DNA from: Corynebacterium xerosis NBRC 16721 = ATCC 373
GTDB lineage: Bacteria; Actinomycetota; Actinomycetes; Mycobacteriales; Mycobacteriaceae
Direction of reading: 5' to 3'
NCBI RefSeq assembly: GCF_001552415.1
Contig: NZ_BCRD01000001.1
Location: 496,001 to 560,000 of the forward strand
DNA length: 64,000 nt
Shown: in pieces, positions 55,760 to 64,000 of the stretch
How positions within the stretch are numbered: position 1 is the first letter of the stretch
How the letters are laid out: the number at the start of each line of letters is the position of its first letter
Made by a program: the position numbers and the translations under genes
Notes under the pieces: generated by a model
The model's input: the letters and a program-made list of their open reading frames with translations, nothing else
What the model was told of the DNA's origin: nothing
Databases searched by the model: none

Positions 55760-55926
55760 GGCCCCGCGGTGACCGCACCACGGGGCCGGCCTGACGAAGA
55801 CCCCTGCTATCCAAGGCGGGAGGACGGCGACCCCGTGATCCACGCGGGTGAACGTCGGGGAGGACCCCGGCTGCCGTGCCCCCGGCAGGTGATGGTCCGC
55901 CAGCGCCACGGATGGAAAGGGGTCTT
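55760..55926 (+). ncRNA. Structured leader RNA of the DHA2 exporter, riboswitch-like
   Basis: The 167 bases before the exporter can fold into a closed structure. A 5' hairpin GGCCCCG/CGGGGCC (about 55760-55788) comes first. The outermost helix pairs AAGACCCCT (55797-55805) with AGGGGTCTT (55918-55926), and the right strand includes the AAAGGGG ribosome binding site. Inside are GGCGG/CCGCC (55815-55819 with 55897-55901), CCCCG/CGGGG (55831-55835 with 55856-55860) and GGACC/GGTCC (55862-55866 with 55894-55898) capping CTGCCG/CGGCAG. Some inner helices exclude each other. I could not match it to a known riboswitch class. Confidence 0.5.
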
Positions 55927-55928
55927 TC

Positions 55929-57545
55929 ATGCGCGAAAACGGCCGCGACAAGAACATGGGGGCGGGGCTTTGCGACGCCCACGTCACCTCGTATCCGCTG
56001 CGCTGGTGGGGAGTGGCGGTGCTGGCGCTGTCGGTGGTGATCCTGGCCATCGACATGACGGTGCTCAACTTCGCCCTGCCGGCGATTTCCCGGGATCTGG
56101 ATCCGTCGGGCACGCAGCTGCTGTGGATCGTCGACATCTACGCCTTCGTCATCGCCACGCTGCTGATCACCATGGGCACGCTGGGCGACCGCATCGGCCG
56201 CCGCAAGCTGCTGATGTGGGGCATCGCGGGTTTCGGTGCGGCGTCCCTGTTGGCCGCGTACTCGGTGAGCCCGTTGATGCTGATCATCGCCCGTGCACTG
56301 CAGGGCGTGGCCGGGGCGACGCTGATGCCGTCGACGCTGTCGCTGATCAAGGCGATGTTCCCCGACAAGAACGAGCTGCCGCGCGCCATCGCCGTGTGGA
56401 TCTCGTGCTATTCGCTCGGCGCCATCATCGGGCCGGTGCTCGGCGGGTGGCTGCTGGAGCATTTCCACTGGGGTTCGGTGTTCATCATCAACGTGCCCGT
56501 GGCCGTGGCGGTCATCGCCGGCGGCCTGCTGGTGCTGCCGGAGTCGAAGTCGTCGTCGCCGGGCAAGTTCGACGTCGCCGGCGCGGTGCTGTCGATGGCG
56601 GCGCTGTTCGGCGTCGTCGGCGCGCTCAAGGCCGCGACGGCCGGGCTGGCGTGGTGGATCCCGGCGCTGCTGGCCACCGCCGCGATCCTCGCCGCCGGTG
56701 CGCTGGTGTCGCACCTGAACAATTCGCCGCACCCGCTGGTCGACGTGCGGCTGCTGCGCGACCGCGCGTACGCGATGGCCGTGGTCATCAACGCCATGTC
56801 GTCGTTCCTGCTCGTCGGCGCGATGTTCTACCTGACGCAGTACCTGCAGGTCGTGCTGGGCATCAGCCCGGTGCACGCGGGCCTGCTGCTCATGCCGGGC
56901 ATGGTGGCGTCGATGGCGGCGACCATGATCACCGGCGAGATGGTCGGCAAGTTCTCCGCCCGCCCGCTGCTGCTCATCGCCATCACGTTGGCCGGTGCGG
57001 GGCTTGCCATGCACGTCGTGGAGGCCTCGGGCATCTGGCCGGCGGTGTCGTCGGGCACCGGCGCACAGGTGTGGTTCGGCGCTTCGTTCATTTTGCTGGG
57101 CGTCGGCGCCGGCATGATCGACCCGGTCACCAACACCATCATCCTGGGCTCCGCCCCGCCGGAGCAGTCCGGTGCGGCGTCGGCGCTGTCGGAGACCGGC
57201 TACGAGCTCGGCGGCGCCTTCGGCGCGGCGATCCTCGGCGCGGTGCTCGTGGGGACGTATTCCCGCGAGCTGTCGGCGGTGGACCTTCCGCTGGATCCGT
57301 CGCAAAGCACCGAATTGTCCGACAACGTCAACTCCGCACACGTGCTGGCGGAATCGCTGCCGGATGACCTGGCCGCGGCGGTCATCGACGTCGCCGACAA
57401 GGCCTTCACCAGCGGCATGGGCTGGGCGTCCGCCGTGGCCGTGGGTTGCTGCATCGCAACGGCGATAGCCGTGCGGGCGGTGCTTCCCGACGTCCGCGCC
57501 GGCGGCGCCGACTCCCATGAAGTGGACTTGTCCGAACGTCGTTAG
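55929..57545 (+). CDS. DHA2-type MFS drug exporter (EmrB/QacA family)
   Basis: A 538-residue transporter with 14 transmembrane helices. The motif-A loop GTLGDRIGRRK (about residue 77) and the antiporter motif-C region (SLGAIIGPVLGGWL, near 160) are present, and IDMTVLNFALPAI in the first helix is typical of the DHA2 drug:proton antiporters. Substrates cannot be predicted. The ribosome binding site AAAGGGG sits inside a long-range RNA helix. It is followed after 35 bases by the 1245-residue gene, perhaps in one transcript. No TetR-type regulator gene is adjacent. Confidence 0.9.
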   Translation: MRENGRDKNMGAGLCDAHVTSYPLRWWGVAVLALSVVILAIDMTVLNFALPAISRDLDPSGTQLLWIVDIYAFVIATLLITMGTLGDRIGRRKLLMWGIAGFGAASLLAAYSVSPLMLIIARALQGVAGATLMPSTLSLIKAMFPDKNELPRAIAVWISCYSLGAIIGPVLGGWLLEHFHWGSVFIINVPVAVAVIAGGLLVLPESKSSSPGKFDVAGAVLSMAALFGVVGALKAATAGLAWWIPALLATAAILAAGALVSHLNNSPHPLVDVRLLRDRAYAMAVVINAMSSFLLVGAMFYLTQYLQVVLGISPVHAGLLLMPGMVASMAATMITGEMVGKFSARPLLLIAITLAGAGLAMHVVEASGIWPAVSSGTGAQVWFGASFILLGVGAGMIDPVTNTIILGSAPPEQSGAASALSETGYELGGAFGAAILGAVLVGTYSRELSAVDLPLDPSQSTELSDNVNSAHVLAESLPDDLAAAVIDVADKAFTSGMGWASAVAVGCCIATAIAVRAVLPDVRAGGADSHEVDLSERR

Positions 57546-57580
57546 AATGAGTCCGATCAACGGGACCCATAGAGGAGAGT

Positions 57581-60500
57581 GTGAACCCAACCATGGCCGA
57601 TGCGCCGCATGATCCGAATCCCCTCCGCGCCTGGCTCGCCGCCGCGGACGCCGACCTCCGGGGCCGGTTGACCGCGCTGGCGGCCGACTCCGACGCGGAG
57701 GCCCTGGTCGCCTGGTGCGGCATCCGGATGGACGAGGTGGAGCGGATCGACGGTTTCCTCGGCCCGCTGCTCAAAACCGTCGACGTCGACGGCGCCCGCG
57801 GCGTCGCCGACGCGTTCCCGGCGGTGCTGCTGGCCTCCCTGGTCGGCCGGGCGGCGCGCGTTGCGTCGACCACCGATCTGTGGGCCGACTGGACGGCGGG
57901 CCTGCAGTTGGATTCGGCTTCCGGCGACGTCGGGGCCTTCGTCGAGCACGTGGTCGAGCGGGTCCCGGAAATCCTGGGGGAGCTGGGCCTGCCCGACGTC
58001 GCGCTTCTCGACGGCGCGGCCGCGGAACCCGGCACGCGCGAGGATTCGTCGCGGCTGATGATGCTCCACGCCGGTGTGCAGCAGTCGGTCATGCCGTTGC
58101 TGATCGAGCGCATCGAGGACGCCGCCGGCATCGGCGGGGAGGCCGCGGGCGCGGCGGGGGCGTCGTCGAGCGACCTGGTGCAGAAGCTGCAGCCCGTCCG
58201 CGACGACGTCGATGCGATGGTGTCGGGCTTCGCCGCGGACGTCGGTTCCGATGTGCCGCGTGCGCTGCGCGTGCTGGCGCAGTCGGCGCCGGCCCGCGCG
58301 CGCCGTCTGGTGCAGGCGACGCTGGGTTACGTCATGGCCACCGCCGCCGACCCGGCCAACTGGGAGTCGCGGGAGGATCTCGGCGCCGACGACGTCGGGC
58401 TGCCGCCGATCCTGCTCGACGCGGCGCGCGAGGAATTGCGCGCCCGGCCCGCCGGCACGCCGTCGCGCCGCACGGCCGTGGGCGTCGTGGCCACCACCGG
58501 CCGCCCGCAGCTGTTCTTCGACGAGCAGGAAAACCGCGTCTGCGTGCAGCTGCCCACCCCGTCGGCCCCCGCGGGCCGGTCGTGGCTGGTGACCTTCGGC
58601 GGCACCGTCGTCGCCGAGCCCGCTTCGGCATTGGGGGAGGCCACGTCGCGTCCCGTCGTGCCGGTCACGGAGCCGGTCCGCGAGGTCCTCGTCGAGCTCG
58701 GCGACGGCCCGCACTGGCGCGTGCCGGCCATCGACACGGAAGACCCGTTGCTGATCTTCGGCGACGACGGGCAGTCCGTCACCGACAAGGTGTCGCTGCA
58801 TTCGACGTCCGTGCACGTGGTCTACCCCGATGACGCGCGCCTGATCGACCCGGTCACCGGCGAGGACGTGCCGCTGCTGGCCGGCCCGGTGCCCGCGGAG
58901 TGGGAGCTGTGGCAGGTGGCGCAGGCCGACCTGCGCGACGTCCACGCCCTGCAGGTCGTGCGCCCCGGCGTGGTCGGGGAGGTGCGGTCGGCGTCGCCGA
59001 TGCGCCGCCCGAAGCTGACCATGCCGCACGCCCGTCTCGACGCGGCGGCCACGGTCCACGGCACCCCGGTCCACGCCGGCGGTCCCGTGGCGGTGTTCCC
59101 GCCGACGCTGTCCGGCCGGGACGAATCCTGGCGGGTGCAGGTCGCCGAGTTCACCGGTTACGGCGAGTTCGCCGAGGACATGGTGATGGTCTACGACCTC
59201 GACGTCCCCGCCGCCGGTGGCGAGGTCGACGTGCTCACCGACGATGACTACCCGTGGCTCGGCGAGTTCGTCGTCCGCCTGACCAACCCGCGCGGCCGTA
59301 GCTTCCAGGCGCACGTCGCGGTGGCCGAGCAGGCGGACCTGGACATTTCCTGCCGCGGCGGCGGCGACGGCTTCCGCATCCCCGAGGAATCGGGCCTGAG
59401 CCCCGCCGAGGTCCGCGTGACGTCGGGCGAGAAGCCGCTGGAGGTGGCCCCCGCGATCCTGCGCCTGGGCCCCGCCGAGTCCAGCGGCACCGTGGAGCTG
59501 TCCACCGAGGAGGGCGCCTACCTGGAGCTGCGGGTGACGCCGGGTCGTCTGCGTTTCGAGATCCCGCTCGCTGACGAAGCCCCCGCCCGCCGTTCGCGCA
59601 CCCTGCGCACCCGCCCGGGCCGCGTGGACGCGCACGGCGTGTTCAAGGTGTTCGCCCCCGGCGAGCTGCGCCACGCGCACCTGGCCGTGAAGTCGGGGGA
59701 GCGCGACATCTGCCGCGTGCCCCTGACCCGGCGCGGCGACGACGCCTTCGCGGACCTGGGCACCTACGCCGACCGCGTGGCCATGCTCTCCGACTTGACC
59801 ACCAGCCTGGATTGGACGCGCGTCACCGGGCGTCGCCGCCTGTCGGTGCCGCTGGTCGAGGCCCCCGCGAAGGATCCGGTCCGCTCGGTCGTCCGCGACG
59901 GCGGCGAGTTGATCGTCACCGTCGATCCGGCGGTCGCCGAGTCGCCGCTGACCGCCTGGGTGTGGTCGCCGTCCGAGCCGTGGCGCACGCCCTTGGCGCT
60001 GCCCGTGGTCGATGGCCGCTGCACGCTTCCCGACGGCGCCGCGGGCACGCTCATCGTCCAGGTCGTCTTCGGCCGCGAGTCCGACCGCCGTCCGCTGTGG
60101 CCGGCGCCGGAAGCCGCGGTCGTGGCGGATGATTCCGCTGGTGACGGCGGCGACGGTGACGCCGTGGGCGTGGACGCCGGTGACGGCGGTCCCGCCCGAC
60201 ATGGCGGTGACGCTGGCGTGGCCCCCGACGTGGACGCCGCCCCCGGTTCTCTCGGCGTCCGCGAGCTGACGGGAATCTGGTCGCTGTTCGAGACCCTGCG
60301 CGCCGGTCGCGCGACGATCATGCCGCAGGTGTCGGCGACGCTGGCGCCGGACAACCTGCGCCGCCTGCTCACCGCGGATCCGCGCACCGGCCTGGCCGCG
60401 CTCAACGGCTCGGCGATCCGACTGGACGATCAGCCGGGCATGGTCGTGTCCTCCGGTCTGGCGCTCGGCGACTTCACCGAGAAGACCCCGACGCCGGGCC

Positions 60501-61318
60501 GCCGCCGCGTGCCGTGGCTCGGCGCGATGGCGGCGATGGCGGATCTGGCCGATCCGTCGTCGAGCATCGCGAAGCAGCAGGAACAGATCGACCACCTGCG
60601 CCGCGCCGGCGGCGAAGCACTGATCCGCGCGCTGGCGACGGGGCAGGACACGACGCTGGAGTCGGCGTGCATCGACAAGTCGTCGGTGCAGATCACCGCG
60701 CTGCCGGAGCCGCAGGCCAACGCCATTCTGGCGCAGGTCTTCGACGTTCACCGCATGGTGCCCGGGCCGCTGACCGACGACGACGCCCGGTTCACCGCCA
60801 TCCACGAGGTCGTGGCCAACCGCGCCGAGATCGTCGACGCCGGCATCATGCCGGGGCTGGCGGCGGCGTCGCGGGCGCTGTTCCAGGCGGTGTCGCGGAC
60901 GTCGCCGAAGCTGCGCAAGGCCGTCAACGTGCGGTTCCACAAGCTCGACGGCATCGACGCCGACGACCCGTCGCTGCACTGGACGCTGGTGCCGGGCACG
61001 TCGCTGCTCATCGCCGTGGCCGCCCGTGCCCTGGCGCGGCAGAAGGCCGCGAATCCCGACGTCGACGACACCGTGGTGCGCAGCCTGATCCCGCTGTGGG
61101 CGGAGCTGGCCGACATGGTGCCGACGCTGGTGATGGGCGACCTGCTCATCGCCGACGCCCTGGTCACCCATGCGATCAACGGCGACCTGACGGAGCCGCG
61201 CGAGCCGGAGCCGGAGCCTGAAGCGGCGTCTGAGGCGGCGCCGGAGCTCCTCGTGGACGAGGTCCCGATGTCCGCCGAGATCACCGAAGACGACCTGCCG
61301 GACTTCATTTCCGAGTAG
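57581..61318 (+). CDS. 1245-residue protein of unknown function
   Basis: A very large cytoplasmic protein with no recognised family. Residues 1-290 are Ala/Leu/Asp-rich and helical. About 300-880 is beta-rich, with sandwich-like stretches (RPQLFFDEQENRVCVQLPTP, WLVTFGGTVV, DPLLIFGDDGQSV, SRTLRTRPGRVDAHGVFKVF). About 880-1225 is helical again (ELTGIWSLFETLRAGRATIMPQ...LTRLV type), ending in an acidic Pro/Glu tail. There is no Walker A loop, no signal peptide and no transmembrane helix. GTG 57581 follows GAGGAG closely; ATG 57593 is an alternative. G+C and codon use match the neighbours. Phrases like DPLLIF-DDG-V recall beta domains in large actinobacterial proteins found near helicases, but this is a weak impression. 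Confidence 0.75.
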   Translation: MNPTMADAPHDPNPLRAWLAAADADLRGRLTALAADSDAEALVAWCGIRMDEVERIDGFLGPLLKTVDVDGARGVADAFPAVLLASLVGRAARVASTTDLWADWTAGLQLDSASGDVGAFVEHVVERVPEILGELGLPDVALLDGAAAEPGTREDSSRLMMLHAGVQQSVMPLLIERIEDAAGIGGEAAGAAGASSSDLVQKLQPVRDDVDAMVSGFAADVGSDVPRALRVLAQSAPARARRLVQATLGYVMATAADPANWESREDLGADDVGLPPILLDAAREELRARPAGTPSRRTAVGVVATTGRPQLFFDEQENRVCVQLPTPSAPAGRSWLVTFGGTVVAEPASALGEATSRPVVPVTEPVREVLVELGDGPHWRVPAIDTEDPLLIFGDDGQSVTDKVSLHSTSVHVVYPDDARLIDPVTGEDVPLLAGPVPAEWELWQVAQADLRDVHALQVVRPGVVGEVRSASPMRRPKLTMPHARLDAAATVHGTPVHAGGPVAVFPPTLSGRDESWRVQVAEFTGYGEFAEDMVMVYDLDVPAAGGEVDVLTDDDYPWLGEFVVRLTNPRGRSFQAHVAVAEQADLDISCRGGGDGFRIPEESGLSPAEVRVTSGEKPLEVAPAILRLGPAESSGTVELSTEEGAYLELRVTPGRLRFEIPLADEAPARRSRTLRTRPGRVDAHGVFKVFAPGELRHAHLAVKSGERDICRVPLTRRGDDAFADLGTYADRVAMLSDLTTSLDWTRVTGRRRLSVPLVEAPAKDPVRSVVRDGGELIVTVDPAVAESPLTAWVWSPSEPWRTPLALPVVDGRCTLPDGAAGTLIVQVVFGRESDRRPLWPAPEAAVVADDSAGDGGDGDAVGVDAGDGGPARHGGDAGVAPDVDAAPGSLGVRELTGIWSLFETLRAGRATIMPQVSATLAPDNLRRLLTADPRTGLAALNGSAIRLDDQPGMVVSSGLALGDFTEKTPTPGRRRVPWLGAMAAMADLADPSSSIAKQQEQIDHLRRAGGEALIRALATGQDTTLESACIDKSSVQITALPEPQANAILAQVFDVHRMVPGPLTDDDARFTAIHEVVANRAEIVDAGIMPGLAAASRALFQAVSRTSPKLRKAVNVRFHKLDGIDADDPSLHWTLVPGTSLLIAVAARALARQKAANPDVDDTVVRSLIPLWAELADMVPTLVMGDLLIADALVTHAINGDLTEPREPEPEPEAASEAAPELLVDEVPMSAEITEDDLPDFISE

Positions 61319-61398
61319 GCGCCGGGGGCGAAGTACTGTGTGCCGGCGCGCATGGAACCGAGCACCGGCAAACAAGGGAACGAACGGAAGCGAGCACG

Positions 61399-61770
61399 AT
61401 GAGCGAAGCCGACATTCTGGGACTGGTGATGTTCGCCGTCATGGCGGGCGCCGGGCTGATGCTGATCTGGATGGCGCGCGCCGCGGCGTCGGGGAAGCTC
61501 AAGCGGAACTCGATTGCGGGCATCCGGACGTCGAAGACGATGGCCAGCGAGGAAGCATGGCGTGCGGCGCACGTGCGGACCAAGACGCTCACGATGATCG
61601 CCGGCGCCGTGTCTCTCATCGGCGGCGTCATTGCGCTGCTGCCGATCGGGATCGGGCCCATGATGTTCGCCGTCATGGTCGCCACCGGCATCACGTTCGG
61701 CCTGGTCACCTACACGGCGATCATCGGCGGCCGCGCGGCGGATGAGGTCACCCCGGCGAACGAGGGCTGA
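61399..61770 (+). CDS. SdpI-family membrane protein
   Basis: A 123-residue protein with three transmembrane helices. The cytoplasmic loop NSIAGIRTSKTMASEEAWRAAH matches the SdpI/YhfL signature. In Bacillus SdpI gives immunity to the SdpC toxin and senses it; no sdpABC genes are here, so it is probably a stand-alone paralogue. The ATG at 61399 has GGAAGCGAGCACG before it. Confidence 0.82.
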   Translation: MSEADILGLVMFAVMAGAGLMLIWMARAAASGKLKRNSIAGIRTSKTMASEEAWRAAHVRTKTLTMIAGAVSLIGGVIALLPIGIGPMMFAVMVATGITFGLVTYTAIIGGRAADEVTPANEG

Positions 61771-61783
61771 CCCGGACAGCCCG

Positions 61784-62302
61784 CTAGCTCTCCGACCCGA
61801 AGCGCATGGGGTCCACCGGGCGCTTCGCCTTCGGCAGCCCCAGCACCACGTTGCGGTAGGAATCGACGACGAGTTCGCGAACGAGTCGCTCGAACGTGAT
61901 CTCGTCGAGTTCGGTGGCGGGTTCCGGCGCATCGTCGGGGGCGGTGAAGCGGTGCGCGTCGGCGTCGTCAAGCGAACCTGCGCCCGTGACCTCGCCCGGC
62001 GCGACCACCGTGACCCAGTGCTTCTTGTTCAGGTGGTAGCCGGGGAAGGCGAAGGGGTGCGCCCGGCGCAGGGCGTGGGCGTCGCCGGGCTCGGCCTTGA
62101 CCACGATGATGGCCGTGCCACCCGGCGCGTCGACGTCCTTGGCACCGTGGTCGGGGAGGCGGTGGTGGAGCATGAACATCTTGCCCGCCACCTTGAACAC
62201 GTCCCACTCCGGGCCGAAGGGGTGCGTGATCTCGGCCGCGGGCAGCTCGAGGGCCGCGTTGCGGGAGATGCGCTGGAGACGAGCGCCGTCCATCGCGGTC
62301 AT
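61784..62302 (-). CDS. MmcQ/YjbR-family protein
   Basis: A 172-residue protein of the YjbR/MmcQ double-wing fold: FGPEWDVFKVAGKMFMLHH, IIVVKAEPGDAHALRRAHP, PGYHLNKKHWVTVV and LVVDSYRNVVLGLPKAKRP follow the family order. The fold binds DNA in some members; the biological role is open. It is read toward the convergent SdpI gene and away from treZ. The ATG at 62302 gives the normal family length; an alternative Met at residue 4 exists. Confidence 0.85.
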   Translation of the reverse strand: MTAMDGARLQRISRNAALELPAAEITHPFGPEWDVFKVAGKMFMLHHRLPDHGAKDVDAPGGTAIIVVKAEPGDAHALRRAHPFAFPGYHLNKKHWVTVVAPGEVTGAGSLDDADAHRFTAPDDAPEPATELDEITFERLVRELVVDSYRNVVLGLPKAKRPVDPMRFGSES

Positions 62303-62347
62303 CGTTTCAGGTCCAGTCGGTGGGCTCGCACGGTTCCGGCGACAGAC

Positions 62348-64000
62348 CTAACCCAGCACCGCGTAGCCCCAGGCGGGGAGCTTGACCACGCCGTCGCCGA
62401 CCGCAGCCGGCGCGTCGACGTGGGTGTGCAGGAGATCGAGGTACGCGGCGTCGACGGCGACCTCGGCGGGCTCGCCGGAGAAGTTCGCCGCCAGCTGGAC
62501 GACGTCGCCGTCGGCGCGGCGGGTCAGCAGCAGCGTCTGGCCCTCGACGGCGGTCTCGACGGAATCGGCCCACGGCGAGCCCAGCGCGGGGCGGGTGCGG
62601 CGCAGCCCGAACAGCGCGCGGTAGGCGTCGAGGATGGTGGCGTGGGGCTCGTCGGCGAGCTCGGACCACTTCAGCTTCGACTCCTCGAACGTCTTCGGAT
62701 CGGCCGGGTCGGCGATCTCCTCGGGGTTCCAGCCGGCGCGGGCGAACTCGCGGATGCGGCCCTCGCGGGTCAGCCGCAGCAGCAGGTCGGACTCGTGGGA
62801 GCAGAAGAACGCGAACGGCGTCGACGCGCCCCATTCCTCGCCCTGGAACAGCATCGGGGTGAACGGCGAGCAGGCCACCACCGCGGCCTTGAGCGCCTGC
62901 TGCGCCGGCGTCAGGTTCATCGACGGGCGGTCGCCGGACGCGCGGTTGCCGGTCTGGTCGTGCGTGGTGGTGTACGTGACGAAGGCGCTCAGCGGCTGCA
63001 CCGACAGGTCCAGCGGGCGGCCGTGGATGCGGCCGCGGAACGTCGACATGGTGCCGGCGTGGTGGAACGCCTCACGCAGCGTCTGCGCCAGAGTCTCCAC
63101 GGTGCCGAAGTCCGAGTAGTACGCGTGGTCCTCGCCGGAGACGACCGTGTGCAGCGCGTGGTGGACGTCGTCGTCCCACTGCGCGGCCAGGCCGTAGCCG
63201 CCGGCGGCGCGGGGCTTGACCAGCTTCGGGTCGTTCTGGTCGGACTCGGCGATGAGGCTGCGCGGCACGCCGGTCTGCGCGGCGACGGTGTCGGCGACGA
63301 CCTGCATCTGCTCGAGGATGTGGAACGCGCCTTCGTCGTGAAGCGCATGCACCGCATCCAGGCGCAGCCCGTCAATGCGATAGTCCGCCAGCCACAGGCG
63401 CACGGCGTCGAGGACGTACGTGCGGACCTCGTCGGACTCCGGCCCGATGAGGTTGACCACCTCGCCCCAGCCCGTGTTGCCGCCGGAGGTGTACGGCCCG
63501 AAGAAACCGACGTAGTTGCCGTCGGGGCCGAAGTGGTTGAACACCACGTCCAGGATGACCGCCAGCCCGCGGGCATGGCAGGCGTCGACGAGCTTCTGCA
63601 GCCCCTCCGGCCCGCCGTAGCCCTCGTGGACGGCGTGCCAGCTCACGCCGTCGTAGCCCCAGTTGCGGTCGCCGCCGAACGGCTGGACCGGCATCAGCTC
63701 CACGTGCGTCACGCCCAAGTCCACCAGGTGGTCCAGCCGCTTTTCGACGCCCGCGAAATCACCCGATTCGGCGTAGGTGCCCACGTGCAGCTCGTAGATC
63801 AATCCGCCGGGGAGGATGCGGCCCGTCCAGTCCTTCGCCCGCCAATCGTGGGCGCCCAGGTCGACGACCTCGGAGAAGCCGTGGGGGCCGTCGGGCTGGC
63901 GGCGCGAGCGAGGGTCGGGCAGCGGGATGGTCCAGTCGCCGACGCGGGGATCGGCTGCGGCGGCGTCCCCGGCCTCGGCGGCGGAGTCGGCGGCCTCGGC
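62348..64000 (-). CDS. treZ: Malto-oligosyltrehalose trehalohydrolase TreZ, 5' end outside window
   Basis: Family GH13 enzyme that releases trehalose from maltooligosyl trehalose, the second step of the TreY-TreZ route. 550 codons are visible; the frame remains open to 64000, so the N-terminal residues are missing. Barrel motifs: VILDVVFNHFGPDGN (region I), GLRLDAVHAL (nucleophile Asp), LIAESDQND (acid Glu) and FVTYTTTHDQTGNR (region IV). In Corynebacteriales trehalose is also needed for trehalose mycolates of the envelope. It lies 45 bases upstream of the MmcQ gene on the same strand. Confidence 0.94.
   Translation of the reverse strand, partial: AEAADSAAEAGDAAAADPRVGDWTIPLPDPRSRRQPDGPHGFSEVVDLGAHDWRAKDWTGRILPGGLIYELHVGTYAESGDFAGVEKRLDHLVDLGVTHVELMPVQPFGGDRNWGYDGVSWHAVHEGYGGPEGLQKLVDACHARGLAVILDVVFNHFGPDGNYVGFFGPYTSGGNTGWGEVVNLIGPESDEVRTYVLDAVRLWLADYRIDGLRLDAVHALHDEGAFHILEQMQVVADTVAAQTGVPRSLIAESDQNDPKLVKPRAAGGYGLAAQWDDDVHHALHTVVSGEDHAYYSDFGTVETLAQTLREAFHHAGTMSTFRGRIHGRPLDLSVQPLSAFVTYTTTHDQTGNRASGDRPSMNLTPAQQALKAAVVACSPFTPMLFQGEEWGASTPFAFFCSHESDLLLRLTREGRIREFARAGWNPEEIADPADPKTFEESKLKWSELADEPHATILDAYRALFGLRRTRPALGSPWADSVETAVEGQTLLLTRRADGDVVQLAANFSGEPAEVAVDAAYLDLLHTHVDAPAAVGDGVVKLPAWGYAVLG

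Noticed and set aside
55760-55788. GGCCCCG/CGGGGCC hairpin considered as the ilvA terminator
   Set aside because: No T-run follows and it is contiguous with the larger leader fold; a termination role cannot be excluded but is not supported.

Overview
The window is about 69% G+C (judged by eye) and comes from a high-G+C actinobacterium of the order Mycobacteriales, most likely a Corynebacterium. The main evidence is a division and cell-wall (dcw) cluster without ftsA, running mraZ-rsmH-ftsL-ftsI-murE-murF-mraY-murD-ftsW-murG-murC-ftsQ-ftsZ-pgeF-sepF-yggT-divIVA. It is preceded by a block with the same neighbours as Mycobacterium tuberculosis Rv2170-Rv2176 (GNAT, lppM, metF, prenyl synthase, mptA, Rv2175c, pknL). 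Many gene pairs overlap by ATGA or GTGA, and several genes appear to be leaderless. The species cannot be fixed from this sequence alone. No rRNA, tRNA, CRISPR array or insertion sequence was found.

Layout. 1-10.3 kb: the 5' part of a PASTA-type Ser/Thr kinase (pknL); its divergent DNA-binding partner; a minus-strand operon of prenyl diphosphate synthase, a phytoene-desaturase-like oxidoreductase, the lipomannan mannosyltransferase mptA and a secreted hydrolase; then metF, lppM and an acetyltransferase. 10.4-11.8 kb: an SOS-type promoter in front of a HEPN-domain gene, then a DUF3040 membrane protein and a terminator. 11.8-31.2 kb: an intergenic hairpin element and MraZ operator boxes, then the dcw cluster, which ends at a 13-bp terminator after yggT; divIVA follows from its own promoter. 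32.8-36.4 kb: ileS behind an isoleucine T-box leader. 36.4-41.1 kb: an HhH-like protein and DNA polymerase IV, repeat-rich spacer DNA, asparaginase and a secreted lipoprotein. 41.2-48.3 kb: a lipoprotein; the lspA-rluD-unknown-rarD overlapping operon; a two-gene operon of a fold-III PLP enzyme and an aldonolactone-oxidase-like flavoprotein; and a 54-residue gene of unknown function. 48.5-55.7 kb: dnaE1; a DUF6308 gene held between 93-bp direct repeats; a lipoprotein; ilvA. 55.7-64 kb: a structured RNA leader and a DHA2-type drug exporter; a 1245-residue protein with no recognised family; an SdpI-like protein; an MmcQ/YjbR protein; and treZ, cut off at its 5' end by the window edge.

How the genes work together. 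The central third makes lipid II (murE, murF, murD, murC, mraY, murG), polymerises and cross-links it at the septum (ftsW, ftsI) and positions the division machinery (ftsZ, sepF, ftsQ, ftsL). DivIVA then directs polar growth, as in other Corynebacteriales. The upstream mptA and prenyl synthase supply lipoglycan and isoprenoid precursors for the same envelope. pknL and its DNA-binding partner are a signalling pair in the same region.

The least explained content lies in the spacers. Four hairpin elements (one at 11.83 kb, three at 52.2-53.5 kb) share one arm layout: a 9-mer, a 10-nt spacer, the same 9-mer, then the inverted copy. Two of them bracket the DUF6308 gene. The drug-exporter leader can fold so that its outermost helix covers the ribosome binding site. 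These two, together with the SOS-controlled HEPN gene and the 1245-residue protein, are the strongest candidates for something undescribed.
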